Part shown: positions 7,072-8,521 of the stretch, in pieces
Layout: each line of letters opens with the position of its first letter
Position numbering within the stretch: position 1 is the stretch's first letter
DNA from: JAMWZF01 sp041628615
Lineage (GTDB): Bacteria > Pseudomonadota > Alphaproteobacteria > Rhodobacterales > Rhodobacteraceae
NCBI GenBank assembly: GCA_041628615.1
Contig: JBFKOW010000154.1
Span: 1 to 8,521, forward strand
Reading direction: 5' to 3'
DNA: 8,521 bases
Translations under genes and position numbers: made by a program
Notes under the pieces: generated by a model
Database searches by the model: none
What the model was told of the DNA's origin: nothing
The model's input: the letters and a program-made list of their open reading frames with translations, nothing else

Positions 7072-7123
7072 CGATTGTTGCCACAAATGTTGATGATCGG
7101 ACCGATGAATGACGATTGTTGCC
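7072..7123 (+). repeat. Direct repeat CGATTGTTGCC upstream of and across the thiN start
   Basis: The 11-mer CGATTGTTGCC occurs at 7072-7082 and again at 7113-7123, 41 bp apart start to start. The second copy lies inside the first thiN codons. A third, imperfect copy (CGATTGTAGCG) is at 7009-7019. The copies are exact and same-strand, but their function is unknown. Confidence 0.4.
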
Positions 7124-7768
7124 TCCGAAACCCCGGTCACGCTGCTGGGTGGAGCCAAATGTGACACGGCGGATATTGCCAATGTCTTAAGGCTCGCGCC
7201 ACGCCTCGTGGCCGCCGATGGCGGCGGCGGGGCGGCGCTGGCCGCCGGTCACCTGCCCGAGGCGGTGATCGGAGACCTCGATTCGCTGTCCGCCGAGGCG
7301 GCGGCCCGGCTGGCAGACCGGCTGCACCGGATCGCTGAGCAGGACAGCACGGATTTCGACAAGGCGCTGCGGTCCATCGCGGCCCCGCTGGTTCTTGCCG
7401 TGGGGTTCACCGGCGGGCGGTTCGATCACGAACTGGCGGTCATGTCGACGCTGGTGGCGCGGCCCGACCGACCCTGCATCGTCATCGGCGCTGAAACGAT
7501 CGTGTTCCATTGCCCGTCCGCCGTGTCGATCGACCTGCCGTCCGGCGCGCTGGTCTCGCTCTACCCGATCCTGCCGGTGCAGGTGGACGCGGCGGGGCTG
7601 AGATGGCCGCTTGACCGGCTTGCGCTGGCCCCGGCGGGACGGATCGGGACGTCGAACGCGGCGCTCGGCGGCGCGGTGTCGATCCGGCCGTCGGGTCCGG
7701 GATTGCTGGTCATTCTGGCGCGCGACGCGCTGGAGGCGGCGGTGGCGGGACTCCTGGCGCGCCGCTGA
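7109..7768 (+). CDS. thiN: Thiamine pyrophosphokinase (thiamine diphosphokinase)
   Basis: This 219-residue cytosolic enzyme transfers pyrophosphate from ATP to thiamine, giving thiamine diphosphate in one step; it serves salvage of thiamine. Family motifs occur in order: AADGGGGAAL at residues 35-44, GDLDSL at 55-60, the QDSTDFDKAL segment at 78-87, GFTGGRFDHELA at 99-110, GLRWPL at 163-168 and the C-terminal GTSNAA at 180-185. The acidic residues of GDLDS and STDFDKA are the expected metal and nucleotide ligands. Length is normal for the bacterial family. The start is the ATG at 7109; an in-frame TGA lies immediately before it, so no upstream start is possible. No good Shine-Dalgarno is visible. 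I see no THI-box (TPP riboswitch) consensus upstream. The gene is divergent from the acidic-protein gene, and its last 59 bp overlap the transporter gene on the other strand. Confidence 0.95.
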   Translation: MTIVASETPVTLLGGAKCDTADIANVLRLAPRLVAADGGGGAALAAGHLPEAVIGDLDSLSAEAAARLADRLHRIAEQDSTDFDKALRSIAAPLVLAVGFTGGRFDHELAVMSTLVARPDRPCIVIGAETIVFHCPSAVSIDLPSGALVSLYPILPVQVDAAGLRWPLDRLALAPAGRIGTSNAALGGAVSIRPSGPGLLVILARDALEAAVAGLLARR

Positions 7769-8521
7769 GCGTCCGTTCGCGCAGCACGATCGCCAGCCCG
7801 GCGCAGAGGATGACGACGATACCCGCCGCCGCGCGCCCGTCCGGCAGGTCCGAGAAGATCGCCCAGCCCAGCAGCGTCGAGACCGGTATCTCGAGGTATT
7901 GCATCGGCGCGAGGGTCGCCGCCGGCGCGAGCCTCAACGCCCAGGTCATCAACAGGTGTGCGGTCGTCCCGAGAACGCCGAGCGCGGCAAGCTGCGCCCA
8001 CTGCACCGCGTCGGGCATCACCCAGCCCAGTTCCTCCAGGTCCGGCCCGCCGATCATCAGCGCCAGCAGGACCGCCGTCCCCATCAGCCCCGACGCGGCC
8101 TGCATCGCCACCGCGTCCACCTCACGGGCCATGGCCCGGGTGACGAGCATGAACAGCGCGAAGGCGACCGCGACGAGGAGCGGGAGCAGCGCCGGCGCGC
8201 CGACCTCCAGGAAGTTCGGCTGGATCACCAGCAGCGTCCCGGCGAAACCCGCGACGCAGGCAAGGGTGCGGAACCGGCCGACCTCCTCGCCCAGCACGGC
8301 GCGGCCGAGAACCAGCATCAGGAACGGCATCACGAAGACGATGGCGATGGCGTCGGCCAGCGGCAGGAAGCGCAGGCTGGCGAACATCGCGCCGATCCCG
8401 ACGATGTGCAGCAGCGTCCGCAGCAGGGTCAGCCACAGCAGGCGGCACGACATCCGCAAGGTTCCGCCGGTCGCCGCGAGGATCGGGACGAGGATCACCG
8501 GCTGCACCGCGAACCGGACCA
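7710..8521 (-). CDS. EamA/DMT-superfamily transporter, 5' end beyond the window
   Basis: This is an inner-membrane permease of the drug/metabolite transporter superfamily with the 10-segment, two-repeat EamA architecture. About eight segments are visible, followed by a cytoplasmic tail. The frame stays open to the right edge, and the first helices are missing, so the true start lies outside; the GTG at 8507 is internal. Family-like features are the LRFLPLADAIAIVFVMPFLM segment with GEEV after it (end of the first repeat) and APMQYLEIPVSTLLGWAIFSD (mostly the penultimate helix) in the second repeat. The C-terminus is unusual: a Pro-rich basic tail with six consecutive prolines (VPPPPPPARR), encoded by the strand opposite the thiN 3' end. 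Substrate is unknown. EamA proteins export amino acids, metabolites or drugs, and the thiN neighbour does not prove thiamine transport. Confidence 0.92.
   Translation of the reverse strand, partial: VRFAVQPVILVPILAATGGTLRMSCRLLWLTLLRTLLHIVGIGAMFASLRFLPLADAIAIVFVMPFLMLVLGRAVLGEEVGRFRTLACVAGFAGTLLVIQPNFLEVGAPALLPLLVAVAFALFMLVTRAMAREVDAVAMQAASGLMGTAVLLALMIGGPDLEELGWVMPDAVQWAQLAALGVLGTTAHLLMTWALRLAPAATLAPMQYLEIPVSTLLGWAIFSDLPDGRAAAGIVVILCAGLAIVLRERTLSGAPGVPPPPPPARRAPE

Noticed and set aside
7075..7086. DnaA-box-like or operator hairpin TTGT-TGCC-ACAA
   Set aside because: The arms are only 4 bp and the match to the DnaA box is about 6 of 9, which is not better than chance in a 146-bp spacer.
6963..7108. 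TPP riboswitch upstream of thiN
   Set aside because: I looked for the THI-box words (CTGAGA and ACCTGAT-type) and found none. The spacer is also short for a complete riboswitch plus expression platform.
8505..8507. GTG at 8507 as the transporter start
   Set aside because: The frame continues without a stop to the window edge, and starting here would lose the first two helices of the EamA fold. The true start is outside the window.

Overview
The window is very GC-rich chromosomal DNA. Its protein sequences and gene neighbourhoods look like an alphaproteobacterium, most likely a member of the Rhodobacterales (Paracoccaceae/Roseobacteraceae type). The pointers are a purA-DUF2842 pair, SecG with an Ala/Pro-rich tail, single-chain iron-sulfur L-serine dehydratase, and a large acidic protein whose ends resemble proteins I recall from that order. 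This is a recollection of families, not a search result. I see no mobile element, CRISPR array, tRNA, rRNA or phage gene.

Layout, left to right. (1) A minus-strand pair: rpiA (ribose-5-phosphate isomerase A), then the first six codons of a downstream gene cut by the left edge, possibly gor (glutathione reductase). (2) Divergent from rpiA, sdaA (L-serine ammonia-lyase) runs rightward and ends 21 nt from the convergent secG (Sec translocon subunit). (3) Divergent from secG, purA (adenylosuccinate synthetase, GTG start) is followed after 32 nt by a 76-residue DUF2842 membrane protein. (4) A roughly 100-nt convergent spacer with inverted repeats separates this pair from a 766-codon minus-strand gene for a long, acidic, low-complexity protein of unknown function. 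(5) Across a comparatively AT-rich divergent spacer lies thiN (thiamine pyrophosphokinase). Its 3' end overlaps tail-to-tail by 59 bp with a minus-strand EamA/DMT-family transporter that runs off the right edge.

Most of the content is housekeeping: pentose phosphate metabolism, serine catabolism to pyruvate, protein export, AMP synthesis and thiamine diphosphate formation. The genes form short units with many head-to-head and tail-to-tail junctions, and I see no shared pathway binding them. The candidate for new biology is the 766-residue acidic protein: folded-looking ends flank about 400 mostly disordered residues, and the C-terminal end resembles a winged helix. Secondary interest lies in the repeated motif in its promoter region, the inverted repeats at the convergent junctions, and the thiN/transporter overlap. 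I found no evidence for a novel multi-gene system.
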